Part shown: positions 9,586 to 19,097 of the stretch, one piece after another
How the letters are laid out: every line of letters starts with the position of its first letter
Numbering within the stretch: position 1 is the first letter of the stretch
Source of the DNA: Nitratireductor soli
GTDB taxonomy: Bacteria > Pseudomonadota > Alphaproteobacteria > Rhizobiales > Rhizobiaceae
DNA: 64,000 nt
Reading direction: 5' to 3'
Assembly: GCF_001050155.1 (NCBI RefSeq)
Contig: NZ_LFVY01000008.1
Coordinates: 124,001 to 188,000, forward strand
Program-made: the position numbers and the translations under genes
Notes under the pieces: generated by a model
The model's input: the letters and a program-made list of their open reading frames with translations, nothing else
What the model was told of the DNA's origin: nothing
The model's database searches: none

Positions 9586-10530
9586 CTACGGCAAGGCGCT
9601 GATGCGCTCCAGCATCAGGTCGAAGAACGGGGCCGGGTCGATACGCCGGAGCACCTTGACGTTCTTCGGCTTGCCCGTGACATGCCACCAGTCGACAACG
9701 GTCATGCCGATGGTCTCGGGTGAGGAAATGTCGACGGTCACATAGCACTGGCGCTGCTCATAGGCATTCGGGGCGAGCAGGTAGCCGGTGACGCAGGCGT
9801 CGTGAATCGGCCGCGCTTCCGTCGGGAATTTGTGATCGCCATACTGCCGGTAGAAATCGGCCATGTTGGCGGCCTCGACCGCGGCGCGGCTGCCGGTGGC
9901 GCGCAATGCGTCCAGCCATTGCGGCGTCATCTGCGCGGTGTAGGTGCAGTCGATGGGCGCCATGGTGACCGGCGCGCCGGAGTGGAACACCTTGTGGGCG
10001 GCGTGCGGGTCGACAAAAATGTTGAACTCCGCCGCAGGAGTGGCGTTGCCGCCTTCGAAGAAGCCGCCGCCCATCAGGACCACTTCGCGCAGCCGGGGAA
10101 CGATGCGGGGCTCCATGGTCATCGCCACGGCGAGGTTCGTCATCGGGCCGAGCGTGCAGACGGTCAGCTCGCCTTCGGCCGCGTCCATGATCGTGCGGAC
10201 GAGCCAGTTGACAGCGTGTTCGTCCTGCATCGGTGTCGTCGGTTCGGGGAGTTCCGCGCCGTCGAGGCCCGTTTCGCCGTGGACATATTCCGCCGTCATC
10301 AGCTTCTTCACCATCGGCGCGGCGCAGCCGGCGAAAACGGGGACGTCCGGGCGGCTCGCAAGTTCAACCACCTTGAGCGCGTTCTTCGTCGTCAGCGCAA
10401 GCGGCACATTGCCGCCAACAGTGGTGATGCCGACCACTTCGAGCTCTTTCGAAGAACCCAGTGCGAACAGGATCGCAAATGCGTCATCCTGTCCGGGATC
10501 CGTGTCGATGATGATTTTGCGTGGCGCCAT
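9586..10530 (-). CDS. Inosine-uridine-type nucleoside hydrolase
   Basis: A 314-aa protein of the IU-nucleoside hydrolase family, which cleaves the N-glycosidic bond of ribonucleosides to free base and ribose. The N-terminal calcium-binding motif DTDPGQDDAFAI is intact, GGNVPLALTTKNAL follows, and the conserved C-terminal histidine/aspartate segment reads RPIHDACVTGYLL. The ATG at 10530 places the DTDPG motif near residue 9 as usual; a longer upstream frame to 10644 has no family similarity. It is divergent from the oxygenase gene, sharing an intergenic palindrome, which suggests joint control. Confidence 0.9.
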   Translation of the reverse strand: MAPRKIIIDTDPGQDDAFAILFALGSSKELEVVGITTVGGNVPLALTTKNALKVVELASRPDVPVFAGCAAPMVKKLMTAEYVHGETGLDGAELPEPTTPMQDEHAVNWLVRTIMDAAEGELTVCTLGPMTNLAVAMTMEPRIVPRLREVVLMGGGFFEGGNATPAAEFNIFVDPHAAHKVFHSGAPVTMAPIDCTYTAQMTPQWLDALRATGSRAAVEAANMADFYRQYGDHKFPTEARPIHDACVTGYLLAPNAYEQRQCYVTVDISSPETIGMTVVDWWHVTGKPKNVKVLRRIDPAPFFDLMLERISALP

Positions 10531-10588
10531 GTCGGTGTCCCGTTTCGGTCTGATTCGGCTATTGCCGAGCACAATCTGATATGCATAA

Positions 10589-10602
10589 ATACAGTACTGT
10601 AT
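10589..10602. promoter_or_regulatory. Perfect 14-bp palindrome in divergent promoter region
   Basis: ATACAGTACTGTAT is a perfect palindrome lying between the divergent nucleoside hydrolase and oxygenase genes, in an AT-rich patch. It is the kind of site bound by a dimeric GntR or TetR regulator. Which regulator uses it is inference; the TetR gene at 8746 is the nearest candidate. Confidence 0.55.
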
Positions 10603-10628
10603 CGTATCTTCAAGCTGGGATGACTGCC

Positions 10629-11645
10629 ATGTCCACGAGCGCACGCGGTGAATTTTCCGAGATTCCGGTTCTCGATGTTTCGGGTCTTTACGATGGCGAC
10701 GAGGCTGCCTTGCGCGCGGTTGCGTCGACGCTGCGCGGCTATCTGGAGAACATCGGCTTCCTCTACATCGTCGGTCACCGGATTCCTCAGGAGGACATCG
10801 AGGCTGTACGCGAGGCGAGCAAGCTGTTCTTCGCGCTTCCGGAAGAAGAGAAGCTGAAGCTGCGGATCGACAAGAATTTCCGCGGCTATCTGCCCTTTGC
10901 CGGCTCGACCATCGTCACTTCGTCCGTTGCGGCAGTGAGCAAGCCCAACCAGAGCGAATCGATCTTCTTCATGCATGAGGTTGACGCGAACGACCCGCGC
11001 GCGCGCGCCGACAAGCCGCTGCAGGGCCCCAATCAGTGGCCTGAGGAAACCTCGCTGCCCGAATTCCGCCAGACGGTCGAGCGCTACGTCGACCAGATGA
11101 ACACGCTGGCGCGCAAGATGATTGGTGCGATCTCGATCTCGCTTGGCCTGTCGCCGGACGAGCTGAACAGCCATTTCGACGATCCGACCACCTTCCTGCG
11201 GCTTCTGCACTATCCCACGCAGCCGGTGGAGGAGGGCCTGTTCGGTTCCGCGCCGCATACGGATTACGGCTTCATCACGCTGCTCGCGCAGGACGATGTC
11301 GGCGGGCTCGAGGTCAAGAACAAGGCGGGCGACTGGGTGCCTGCGCCGCCGATCCCGAATTCCTTCGTGATGAATGTGGGTGATATTCTCGCACGCTGGT
11401 CGAACGACGTCTTCGTCTCGACGCCGCACCGGGTGATCAACCGCTCGGGACGCGAGCGCTACTCGCAGCCCTTCTTCTTCGATCCATCGATGGAAGCGCT
11501 GATCGAGGCGCTGCCGGCCTGCTTGGGGGAAGGTGCTGCGCCGAAATACGAGCCGGTGCTCTATGGCGACTACCTGATGGAGCGCATCGACAAGAACTAT
11601 CACTACCGCAAGAAGAAGGCTGCGCAGGACGCCGCAGGGAGCTGA
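10629..11645 (+). CDS. Isopenicillin N synthase-like 2-oxoglutarate/Fe(II) oxygenase
   Basis: A 338-aa non-haem iron oxygenase. The N-terminal DIOX_N-like region starts EIPVLDVSGL, and the iron-binding set is visible as HTDYGFITLL (His-x-Asp) and the distal His in STPHRVINRSG, followed by the RYSQPFFFDP segment that in the family binds the 2-oxoglutarate carboxylate. The ATG at 10629 is preferred because a GGGA-type ribosome site precedes it; ATG codons at 10581 and 10620 are in frame, and 10581 would place the operator palindrome inside the gene. The substrate is unknown; neighbours suggest nucleoside or amino-acid catabolism. Confidence 0.87.
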   Translation: MSTSARGEFSEIPVLDVSGLYDGDEAALRAVASTLRGYLENIGFLYIVGHRIPQEDIEAVREASKLFFALPEEEKLKLRIDKNFRGYLPFAGSTIVTSSVAAVSKPNQSESIFFMHEVDANDPRARADKPLQGPNQWPEETSLPEFRQTVERYVDQMNTLARKMIGAISISLGLSPDELNSHFDDPTTFLRLLHYPTQPVEEGLFGSAPHTDYGFITLLAQDDVGGLEVKNKAGDWVPAPPIPNSFVMNVGDILARWSNDVFVSTPHRVINRSGRERYSQPFFFDPSMEALIEALPACLGEGAAPKYEPVLYGDYLMERIDKNYHYRKKKAAQDAAGS

Positions 11646-11660
11646 TCTGTTCGTGCGCGA

Positions 11661-11696
11661 ACGACCATGACCGTCCCACAGGGCGGTCATGGTCGT
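11661..11696. terminator. Strong 13-bp-arm hairpin after oxygenase gene
   Basis: ACGACCATGACCG and its exact complement CGGTCATGGTCGT flank a 10-base loop just after the oxygenase stop. There is no T-run, so termination may be inefficient or the hairpin may protect the 3' end. It separates the oxygenase from the ABC transporter genes. Confidence 0.6.
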
Positions 11697-11759
11697 GTGC
11701 AAAGGGATTATGCCGTGCGGGCTTGGGCATATAAAGAACAGGTCCAGAGGAGAACGGGT

Positions 11760-12617
11760 ATGAACAAACATGTTTCGCATCTGGCGGGGCTCGGCCTCGC
11801 CGCAATGATCGCCGGCTGGAGCGCTTCGGCGGCGGCGGACATCCCGAAATCGCCGGAAGTCGAGGAAAGCGGCAAGCTGACGATCGCCAACACGATCGAT
11901 TTCGCGCCTTTCGAATATATGGATGCCGAGGGCAAGCCGACGGGCATCATCATCGAGTTGGCCGGTGAGGTCGCCAAGCTGGTGGACGCCGAACTCGACG
12001 TGCAGCGCACGCCGTTCCCCTCGATGATCCCGGGGCTGGCGGCGGGACGCTTCAAGATCGCCTGGGAGACATTCTCGGCCAATTCCGATCGCCTGAAACA
12101 GGTCGATTTCGTGATGTTCATCAAGGCGGGCATCGCGGCCTCCACCTCGCCGGAGAAAAAGAACGAGTTCACCGGCGATCTGCCGCTGTGCGGCAAGCGC
12201 GTTGGCGTGTCCGCTGGCAGCGCCTCCGACTTCCTTGTCGACACGCTCAACGCCGAGTGCGCGCAAGAGGGCAAGGAAGCAATCGACAAGTCGGTCTTCA
12301 ATTCCTCGACCGACATCATTCAGGCCGTGCTCGCCGACCGTATCGACGCGCGCATGGACGATGCCACCGCCTCCAGCTATTTCGAGGTCACGAGCAAGGG
12401 CAAGCTGGTCGTTCTGCCGACGCTTTACGACGTCGCGCCGCTTGGTCTGGCGATCGCGAAGGGCGACAAGCCAACCGCCGACATGATGGTTGCGGCACTC
12501 GCCGAGCTGTTTGAGAACGGCACCTATCGGTCGATCCTGGAGAAGTACGGAATGGGCGCCTACGAGATCAAGGAACCTTATTTCGTCGGCGATATGGAGG
12601 CATTGCGGGCCGAATGA
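11760..12617 (+). CDS. Amino-acid ABC transporter substrate-binding protein (SBP family 3)
   Basis: A 285-aa secreted binding protein. A signal peptide (LGLAAMIAGWSASAAA) precedes the mature start, and the fold is family 3: KLTIANTIDFAPFEYMDAEGK is the ligand-site opening, and MDDATASSYF and DVAPLGLAIAKGD are typical later segments. The ATG at 11760 follows the ribosome site AGGAG by 7 bases. It precedes the permease and ATPase genes of the same importer. The family takes polar amino acids, but the ligand here is not identifiable; context suggests a nitrogenous compound processed by the adjacent hydrolase and oxygenase. Confidence 0.88.
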   Translation: MNKHVSHLAGLGLAAMIAGWSASAAADIPKSPEVEESGKLTIANTIDFAPFEYMDAEGKPTGIIIELAGEVAKLVDAELDVQRTPFPSMIPGLAAGRFKIAWETFSANSDRLKQVDFVMFIKAGIAASTSPEKKNEFTGDLPLCGKRVGVSAGSASDFLVDTLNAECAQEGKEAIDKSVFNSSTDIIQAVLADRIDARMDDATASSYFEVTSKGKLVVLPTLYDVAPLGLAIAKGDKPTADMMVAALAELFENGTYRSILEKYGMGAYEIKEPYFVGDMEALRAE

Positions 12618-12654
12618 TCGGCCTGTCGCCCGCTGCAGTGAATTTGGAGAAACG

Positions 12655-13605
12655 ATGAGCAAGGTCGACGCGAGCGAGGCCCGAACCCAGCCATCCTCCG
12701 GGGGCGGGGAGGTCGGCCGTCTGGTCGTCGTGCCGCGCCGCAGTTACGGGATCTGGATCGGCACGGCGCTCACCCTGGTGCTTTCGTTCTTCATCCTACG
12801 CGCCTTTGCCGTGAACCCGGCCTTCGGATGGGAGACAGCCGCCGGCTATCTCTTTCATCCATCGATCATGAGCGGTCTTCTGAACACGCTGATCCTTACG
12901 GTCGTCATCATGGCGCTGGCGATCATCATCGGCACGATCGTCGCGATCATGCGCGTTTCGCCGAGCCCGGTGCTGCGCAGTTTCGCCGGCGCCTATGTAT
13001 GGTTCTTTCGCGGCGTGCCGGCGCTGATCCAGCTCATCTTCTGGTTCAACCTGGCGCTTCTGATGCGTGAACTCTCGCTGACGCTGCCCTTCGTGGGCGA
13101 GGTGTTCTCGATCCGCACCAACGACTTCATGACGCCGTTCTTCTCCGCCGTGCTGGCCCTTTCGCTGTGCGAGGCGGGATATATGGCCGAGATCATCCGC
13201 GCTGGCATCAAGTCCGTCCCTTCGGGCCAGTCGGAGGCGGCGCGCGCGCTGGGCATGCCGTACCGCAACATCCTGACGCGCATCGTGCTGCCGCAGGCGA
13301 TGCGTTTCGTGGTGCCGCCGACGGGCAATGAGGCGATCAATCTTCTCAAGCTGACCTCGCTGGTGACCTTCATCGCCGTCGATGACCTGTTCTATTCGGC
13401 GCAGTCGATCTACGCGCGCACGTTCGAGACCATTCCGCTGCTCATCGTCGTCGCCTTCTGGTATCTCGCCGTGGTGTCGATCATGTCGGTCGGGCAGCAC
13501 TTCCTCGAGCGGCGTTTCGGCCGCAGTGAAAGCCGCAGGGAGCCCCGGGTCGCCCGGGTGATCCGCAACGCATTCGGGTCGCGCCCGAAGGGAGCCGCGA
13601 CATGA
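12655..13605 (+). CDS. Polar amino-acid ABC transporter permease
   Basis: A 316-aa membrane protein of the HisMQ/GlnP class. After a cytoplasmic N-terminus of about 30 residues and a first helix it has the family pattern [16 protein letters not shown], the [11 protein letters not shown] segment, and the ATPase-coupling EAA loop [22 protein letters not shown]. The preferred ATG at 12655 is preceded by TTGGAGAAACG. Its stop overlaps the ATG of the ATPase gene (ATGA at 13602). A single permease gene suggests a homodimeric channel. Confidence 0.9.
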   Translation: MSKVDASEARTQPSSGGGEVGRLVVVPRRSYGIWIGTALTLVLSFFILRAFAVNPAFGWETAAGYLFHPSIMSGLLNTLILTVVIMALAIIIGTIVAIMRVSPSPVLRSFAGAYVWFFRGVPALIQLIFWFNLALLMRELSLTLPFVGEVFSIRTNDFMTPFFSAVLALSLCEAGYMAEIIRAGIKSVPSGQSEAARALGMPYRNILTRIVLPQAMRFVVPPTGNEAINLLKLTSLVTFIAVDDLFYSAQSIYARTFETIPLLIVVAFWYLAVVSIMSVGQHFLERRFGRSESRREPRVARVIRNAFGSRPKGAAT

Positions 13606-14408
13606 GCAATACGCCATCGGAAAACCGTGCCCGGTTCGGCGTGCCGGCGGACTCCATGGTCTTCGCGCGCGGTGTGCGCAAATCCTACGGCACGCTGGAA
13701 GTGCTGAAGGGGGTGGACATCGATGTGCCGGCCGGTTCGGTCGCCTGCATCATCGGGCCGTCCGGTTCCGGCAAGAGCACCTTCCTGCGCTGCATCAATC
13801 ATCTGGAGAAGCTGACGGGCGGTATCCTGCTCGTCGACGGCGCGTTTGTGGGCTACGACCTGCGCGACGACCGGCTCTACGAGGTGAAGGATGACGAGCT
13901 TTGTCAGCGGCGCGCCGAGATCGGCATGCTGTTCCAGTCGTTCAACCTGTTCTCGCACATGACGGTGATCGAGAACCTGATGGAGGCGCCGGTTCACGTC
14001 CGCCATGTTCCTGTCGATCAGGCGAAGGCCGAAGCGTTGGAACTGCTCAGCCGCGTGGGTCTTTCCGACAAGGTTGATCGCTATCCGCGCGAGTTGTCGG
14101 GGGGCCAGCAGCAACGTGTGGCGATTGCCCGCGCCATGGCGATGAAGCCCAAGGTGCTCCTCTTCGACGAACCCACCTCCGCGCTCGATCCGGAACTGGT
14201 GGGCGAGGTTCTACAGGTCATGCGCGACCTTGCCGAAACCGGCATAACGATGGTCGTGGTGACGCATGAGATCGGCTTTGCCCGCGAAATCGGCGACCAA
14301 CTGATCTTCATGGATGACGGCGTGATCGTCGAACGCGGGAACCCGCGCGAGATGATTGCCGACCCGCAATCGCTGCGCACGAAGGAATTTCTGTCCAAAG
14401 TGCTTTGA
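13602..14408 (+). CDS. Polar amino-acid ABC transporter ATP-binding protein
   Basis: A 268-aa ATPase of the GlnQ/HisP class. Walker A is GPSGSGKS, the signature LSGGQQQR and Walker [16 protein letters not shown], with HEIGFAREI as the H-loop. It overlaps the permease stop by four bases, completing a binding protein-permease-ATPase unit. An N-terminal extension of about 15 residues precedes the first family segment ([12 protein letters not shown]). Confidence 0.92.
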   Translation: MSNTPSENRARFGVPADSMVFARGVRKSYGTLEVLKGVDIDVPAGSVACIIGPSGSGKSTFLRCINHLEKLTGGILLVDGAFVGYDLRDDRLYEVKDDELCQRRAEIGMLFQSFNLFSHMTVIENLMEAPVHVRHVPVDQAKAEALELLSRVGLSDKVDRYPRELSGGQQQRVAIARAMAMKPKVLLFDEPTSALDPELVGEVLQVMRDLAETGITMVVVTHEIGFAREIGDQLIFMDDGVIVERGNPREMIADPQSLRTKEFLSKVL

Positions 14409-14642
14409 TAGGAGCTCGCGCGTGACCGTTCTTCGGTGCCATGACGTGTCATCATTCTTCGTTCTTCGGAGCAGACTTCAATGTTCAAGACGGGGACCCA
14501 GACCCGAAGGTTCGAGCATTGCAGCTCCCTGAACTGATGTGGGCCTTGCCTTGCGAACTGCATACTGGCCTGCCCCCTGCAAAGTGGTGACGCCCGATAC
14601 CCCTTCCTGAGGGCCTGATGCGTCGCCACCAGGAGGATGCCC

Positions 14643-15458
14643 GAGGCGCCTAGGCGTTCTGACAGCCCAAACTGCTGTTGCCACCGCCGATGAAGTGAAG
14701 GATCTGCGCTGCGCGGCCAGCGCCTTGAAGGAATGCGTCGCCGACCTGACACTCGAGAATCGACTGCTCAAGAAAAGCATGACCGCGGATGAGGGCGACG
14801 ACGAATGAGGTATCCCGCACCCGAGAAGCTCAAGATCATCAGGATCGTCGAGCAGTCGCACCTGCCGCCCGCAAAACGCTGGAGCAGTTGGGCATCCCAC
14901 GCCGGACCTTCCGTCGCTGGTATGACCGCTATCTGGATGGGGACCCGAAGCGCTGGAAGATCGACCTTCGGCGCTGAGCCGGGTGTGGAACCGTGTTCCG
15001 GCGGATATCCACGACCAGATCATTGAACTGGCACTGGATCAATCCGAGATCTCCACGCGGGAACCGGCGGTGCACTTCACCCACGAGAAGTGCGACTTCG
15101 TGTCCGAGGCCACGGTTCGTTTCCTGCTGAAGGCCCATGATCTGACTACCAGCCCAGCCTATGTGGTGATCAAGGTCGCTGATGCGTTCCATATCAAAAC
15201 GAGACCCCCAACGAGATGTGGCAGACCGACTTCACCTACTTCAAGATCATCGGGTGGGGTTGGATGTGTACCTGTCGACCGTGCTCGACGACTTCTCGCG
15301 CTATATCAGCGCCTGGAAGCTGGCACCACCCGTGCGTGCCGAGGATCTCACCGATACGCTGGACACAGCGCTGGCAGCGTCAGGCTGCTACCATACCCAC
15401 GTCCTCACAGACCCTGACTGCTCAGCGATAACGGCCCGAGCTAAATCGCCGGGGATCT
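14643..15458 (+). mobile_element. Decayed IS3-family insertion sequence (OrfA tail plus frameshifted OrfB)
   Basis: The end of an OrfA (coiled DLTLENRLLKKSMTADE, stop at 14806-14808) overlaps the start of OrfB at 14805 in the ATGA arrangement typical of IS3 elements. OrfB is spread over three frames: RYPAPEKLKIIRIVEQSHLP, then TLEQLGIPRRTFRRWYDRY, then a long middle part, then MWQTDFTYFKIIGWGW, STVLDDFSRYISAWKL and finally LSDNGPS followed by an in-frame stop. The first two DDE aspartates (TDFTY, SDNGPS) are recognisable; the glutamate region is missing. No intact terminal inverted repeats were found. The 230 bases before it (14409-14642) contain no credible gene. Confidence 0.8.
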
Positions 15459-15538
15459 GGGGGAGAATACAGAGACACAGCGCATGAGCCATGTGCGTGA
15501 TGCCGCAGGAGGGGTGAACGGTCTTGAACCACGCTTAC

Positions 15539-16417
15539 TCACCTCTTGCGGCAATCTTCGACAAGCCTTGTCAAAAGGTCGTGCGCCACAGCGCGCATCG
15601 GTTCGTTTCTGCGATGGAAGGCGACCAGAGCAATGGGCGCGATATCGGTGATCGCCAGCATCTTCAACCGGTCGTGCCTGTGACGTGTGCCGGTAAACTC
15701 ATCGACGATTCCGACGCCGCCACAGGCTTCCACCAGGGGGCAGACGGTGGAGCAAAACGGCACATCGCAGGCCAGTTCGAACGGCAATCCCTGTGCTCGA
15801 TACGCCCGCTCTATGGCCGCGCCCATCGGCGACCAGTTGGGATCGTAGCAAACCAGTTTTTCACCGGCGAGCCTGGCTAGCGTGACCTTGTCCTGCGCGG
15901 CCAATGGGTTGTCTGCCCTGACCACTGCGACGAGTGCCACCTTTGCCAGGACGATGGCCTGAAAATGCGTCTTGGCCGGCACCGCCATCTGCAGGCCGAG
16001 ATCGGCCCGACCAGTGCGCACATCGTCCTCGGGTTCGCTGACCCGCAGTCGCATGCGCGCCTGCCAACCTTCATAACCCGCCCTGCTGAGCCTTGGCGCG
16101 AGAAAACTTTCGACAACCGCCGGGGTGGCGGAAATGGACAGTGGACTTGCCGCCGAGTTGCGCAGTGTTTCGACCCGCTGCAGCAGGTCGAGATGGGTCG
16201 AGAATATCGGCATTGCTTTCTCGAAAAGCGCCGATGCCTCGGCCGTCGGCTCCAGCCGGTTGCCGGCCCGGTGGAACAGCGCAAAGCCCAAACGCGTTTC
16301 GAGCCGTTTGATCTGCGCGCTGACACCAGGTTGCGAAATGCCCAATACCCGGGCTGTTTCGATGGTGGTTCCGACCCGCATCAACGTGCCGAACAGCTCG
16401 AGTTCGCGAAAATTCAT
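15539..16417 (-). CDS. LysR family transcriptional regulator
   Basis: A 292-aa LysR-type regulator. The N-terminal helix-turn-helix is intact: MNFRELELFGTLMRVGTTIE, ARVLGISQPGVSAQIKRLE, LGFALFHRAGNRLEPT. The C-terminal co-inducer domain follows. The ATG at 16417 gives the standard LysR opening; the longer in-frame start at 16546 adds 43 residues without similarity. It is transcribed divergently from the peptide transporter operon and is therefore its likely regulator. A 7-bp-arm palindrome touches the start codon. Confidence 0.9.
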   Translation of the reverse strand: MNFRELELFGTLMRVGTTIETARVLGISQPGVSAQIKRLETRLGFALFHRAGNRLEPTAEASALFEKAMPIFSTHLDLLQRVETLRNSAASPLSISATPAVVESFLAPRLSRAGYEGWQARMRLRVSEPEDDVRTGRADLGLQMAVPAKTHFQAIVLAKVALVAVVRADNPLAAQDKVTLARLAGEKLVCYDPNWSPMGAAIERAYRAQGLPFELACDVPFCSTVCPLVEACGGVGIVDEFTGTRHRHDRLKMLAITDIAPIALVAFHRRNEPMRAVAHDLLTRLVEDCRKR

Positions 16418-16433
16418 TATCAGCCTGCTGATA
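16418..16433. promoter_or_regulatory. Palindrome beside LysR start codon
   Basis: TATCAGC-CT-GCTGATA is a perfect 7-bp-arm inverted repeat directly against the lysR start codon, in the LysR/peptide-transporter divergent region. It could be an autoregulatory site or an mRNA hairpin; the position suggests repression of lysR itself (inference). Confidence 0.4.
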
Positions 16434-16562
16434 GAAGCAATATTCTTAATCATTATACAGGTGGTCGGCGTCGGGTCTATCGTTCCCGTTGACTGGCGGG
16501 CGCCGTGGCAAACGGCTGCTGTCGGGTTCAATCGCAAGATTGCCATTCAGGGAGGAACAAAA

Positions 16563-18065
16563 ATGAACGGACCATTCAGGTCTCTGCTCGTCACGGGCTG
16601 CATGATGCTTACAGCGGGCATGGCGCAGGCCGAGACGCTGCGCGTCGCGATGGGCGTCGATCCGGTATCGCTGGATCCGATCGCGACCAGCGACAACGCG
16701 TCGATCTGGACGCAGCTGCTGATCTACGACACGCTGATCCGGCCCAGCAAGGACGGCAAGGAGCTGGAACCGGGGCTGGCTGAATCATGGGAGGTGTCCG
16801 AGGACGGGCTCACCCTGACGTTCAAGCTGCGCGACGCGCAGTTTTCCGATGGCACGCCCGTCACCGCCGGGGATGTGCAGTTCTCGCTCGAGCGGGCCGC
16901 ATCGGAAAAATCCGGTTGGGCCGGGTTTTTTCGTCCAATCACCGGCTACGAGATCATCAATGACCGCGAGATCGCGCTGAAGCTGGACAAGCCCTTTACC
17001 CCTGCGCTGAACAACCTCGCCATGTTCTCGGGCGCGATCCTTCCCAGGAAGCTGGTCGAGGAACAGGGTGACGACTTCTTCTCCGATCCGGTCGGTTCGG
17101 GGCCATATGCTCTTGCCAAGTGGACCCGCGGCTCGAAGATCGAGCTCGAGGCGAACCCGCATTACTGGCAGGAGGGCAAGCCTTATATCGAGAACGCCGA
17201 ACTGGACATCGTGACCGAAGGATCGGCCCGCACGATCAAGCTGGAAGCGGGCGACGTGGACGCCATCATCGACCCACCGCTGAACCAGATCGAAGCGTTG
17301 AAGGCAAAGGATGGCATCGCGGTGGGCACGGCAGTGCCGTATCGGTCGGACTTCGTGCAGTTGAACACCACCAAGGCGCCGTTCGATGATGAAAAGGTGC
17401 GCCGCGCGCTGAACATGGCCGTCGACAAGAATGCGCTGATCCAGGGGGTGCTTTACGGCGCCGGCAAGGTCGCCGCCAGCGCAATGCCGCCGATGGCCTA
17501 TGCCGATCTGGATCTTGCGCCTTATGCCTACGATCTCGACGCTGCCAGGGCACTGCTGGACGAGGCCGGGCTGGGCGATGGCTTCGAGGCCGAACTGCTG
17601 GTCAATTCCGGCATGGCGGCACATCGCAACGTTGCCGTTGCGCTGCAGGCAATGATGCAGCCCCTGGGGATCAAGCTGAGCATCCAGATGGTCGAAAGCG
17701 GCACCCATTGGGAAACCACCAAGGCCGGAAACTACGAGATGTCGGTGTCTTATGCGACATCCGATACAATCGACCCAGACCAGCTGATCGGGTTTCTCGC
17801 CGTCAACCCCGAGCGCGCCAACGCCTATCACACAGAATGGAAAAGCGAGCGTCTGAACACGCTTTACCAGGAGGAGCGCGTCACCGGGAACGGCGAGAAG
17901 CGCGGCGCGATGTTCCGCGAAATGGTGCAGATCCTGCACAACGGCGCGCCCTATATCTTCCTTTACCACCCGGCCTCGGCCTGGGCGACGCGGGACAATG
18001 TCGAAGGCTTCGAAATCCTTCCGACATCGAATTTCCGTCTCGAAGATGTGAAATTCACCGACTGA
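16563..18065 (+). CDS. Peptide/dipeptide ABC transporter substrate-binding protein (SBP family 5)
   Basis: A 500-aa periplasmic protein with signal peptide (LLVTGCMMLTAGMAQAE). Family 5 segments are clear: AMGVDPVSLDPIATSD, ESWEVSEDGLTLTFKLRD and VRRALNMAVDKNALI. The ATG at 16563 follows the AGGGAGGAACAAA ribosome site; a long upstream in-frame extension overlaps the divergent promoter and is not real. It captures peptides or similar compounds for the permeases encoded next. Confidence 0.9.
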   Translation: MNGPFRSLLVTGCMMLTAGMAQAETLRVAMGVDPVSLDPIATSDNASIWTQLLIYDTLIRPSKDGKELEPGLAESWEVSEDGLTLTFKLRDAQFSDGTPVTAGDVQFSLERAASEKSGWAGFFRPITGYEIINDREIALKLDKPFTPALNNLAMFSGAILPRKLVEEQGDDFFSDPVGSGPYALAKWTRGSKIELEANPHYWQEGKPYIENAELDIVTEGSARTIKLEAGDVDAIIDPPLNQIEALKAKDGIAVGTAVPYRSDFVQLNTTKAPFDDEKVRRALNMAVDKNALIQGVLYGAGKVAASAMPPMAYADLDLAPYAYDLDAARALLDEAGLGDGFEAELLVNSGMAAHRNVAVALQAMMQPLGIKLSIQMVESGTHWETTKAGNYEMSVSYATSDTIDPDQLIGFLAVNPERANAYHTEWKSERLNTLYQEERVTGNGEKRGAMFREMVQILHNGAPYIFLYHPASAWATRDNVEGFEILPTSNFRLEDVKFTD

Positions 18066-18151
18066 TCGGCATGTCTTGATGCAGGGTCGGCGCCACTTGC
18101 CGGCCCAGCGTCCCCGCCCTCATAAAACCTTCCGACCGAGAGGGCCCGCCA

Positions 18152-19087
18152 ATGCTGCGATCCATTCTACAGCGCCTCATCATGCTGATTCCTGTGCTGA
18201 TCGGCATCACGCTGCTGGGCTTCCTGCTGCTGCAGGTCGTGCCGGGCGATCCGGTGGAGCGGGCGATGGGCACCCGCGCCAGCGCCGAGGAAATGGCGGC
18301 GATGCGCCATCAATGGGGTCTGGACCAGCCGATATGGCAGCAATATCTGCTGTTCCTGCGCGATTGCGTCACCGGCTCGTTCGGAACGTCGCTGTTCCAC
18401 AAGCTCCCCGTGTCGACGCTGGTGCTGGAGCGGCTGCCCTTCACGCTGGGCATCGTCGTCTACTCGACGCTGCTGGCGTTGGTGGTCGCGCTGCCCTTCG
18501 CCATCCTCGCTGCCCTCAAGCGGGGCGGCGCGATAGACCTTGCCATCAGGCAGCTCTTTGTCTTCGTCATTGCGCTGCCGCCCTTCTGGCTCTCCTTCGT
18601 GCTCATCCTGTGGCTGTCGCTCAGCCTCGGCCTCTTTCCAACGGGCGGGATCGGCGAGGGGCTGCTGCAGAATATGCACCGCCTGTTCCTGCCTTCGCTG
18701 GTGGTCGGGCTTTCCACGGCGGCGCTGATCCAGCAAAGCCTGCGCGCCACGCTCATCGAGACGATGTCGGCCGACTATGTCGATACGGCCCGCGCCAAGG
18801 GTCTGTCGCGCGTCCAGGTGTTTACCAGGCACATCCTGCGCAACAGCCTGATTTCCACCATCTCGATCGTCGGTGTGCGCATCGGCTGGATCATCGGAAG
18901 CACGGTGGTGGTGGAGAAGATCTTCTCGGTCCCCGGCCTCGGCAGCCTGCTGATCGACGCGATCGTGTCGCGCGATTTCCCGGTCATCCGGGGCCTGACC
19001 GTCATCTTCGCGATGCTGGTGGTGGTGGTGAACCTCTTGACCGATATCGCCTATTCCATCGCCGATCCGCGCGCATCCCTGGATTGA
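18152..19087 (+). CDS. Peptide ABC transporter permease DppB/OppB type
   Basis: A 311-aa permease with the DppB N-terminal pattern LRSILQRLIMLIPVLIGI and VVPGDPVERAMG, six predicted membrane spans, and the coupling loop DYVDTARAKGLSRVQVFTRHILRN. It forms the channel with the DppC-type protein encoded 10 bases downstream. The gene begins 86 bases after the binding-protein stop; no hairpin was assigned in that gap. Confidence 0.92.
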   Translation: MLRSILQRLIMLIPVLIGITLLGFLLLQVVPGDPVERAMGTRASAEEMAAMRHQWGLDQPIWQQYLLFLRDCVTGSFGTSLFHKLPVSTLVLERLPFTLGIVVYSTLLALVVALPFAILAALKRGGAIDLAIRQLFVFVIALPPFWLSFVLILWLSLSLGLFPTGGIGEGLLQNMHRLFLPSLVVGLSTAALIQQSLRATLIETMSADYVDTARAKGLSRVQVFTRHILRNSLISTISIVGVRIGWIIGSTVVVEKIFSVPGLGSLLIDAIVSRDFPVIRGLTVIFAMLVVVVNLLTDIAYSIADPRASLD

Positions 19088-19097
19088 AAGAGGGCAG

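Noticed and set aside
10392-12662. 756-aa open frame on the minus strand
   Set aside because: It runs antisense to the oxygenase and binding-protein genes, both of which have strong motifs.
14409-14642. Complete left end of the IS3 element
   Set aside because: I could not find a terminal inverted repeat matching the right side near 15458-15540, so the element limits are left at the coding remnants.
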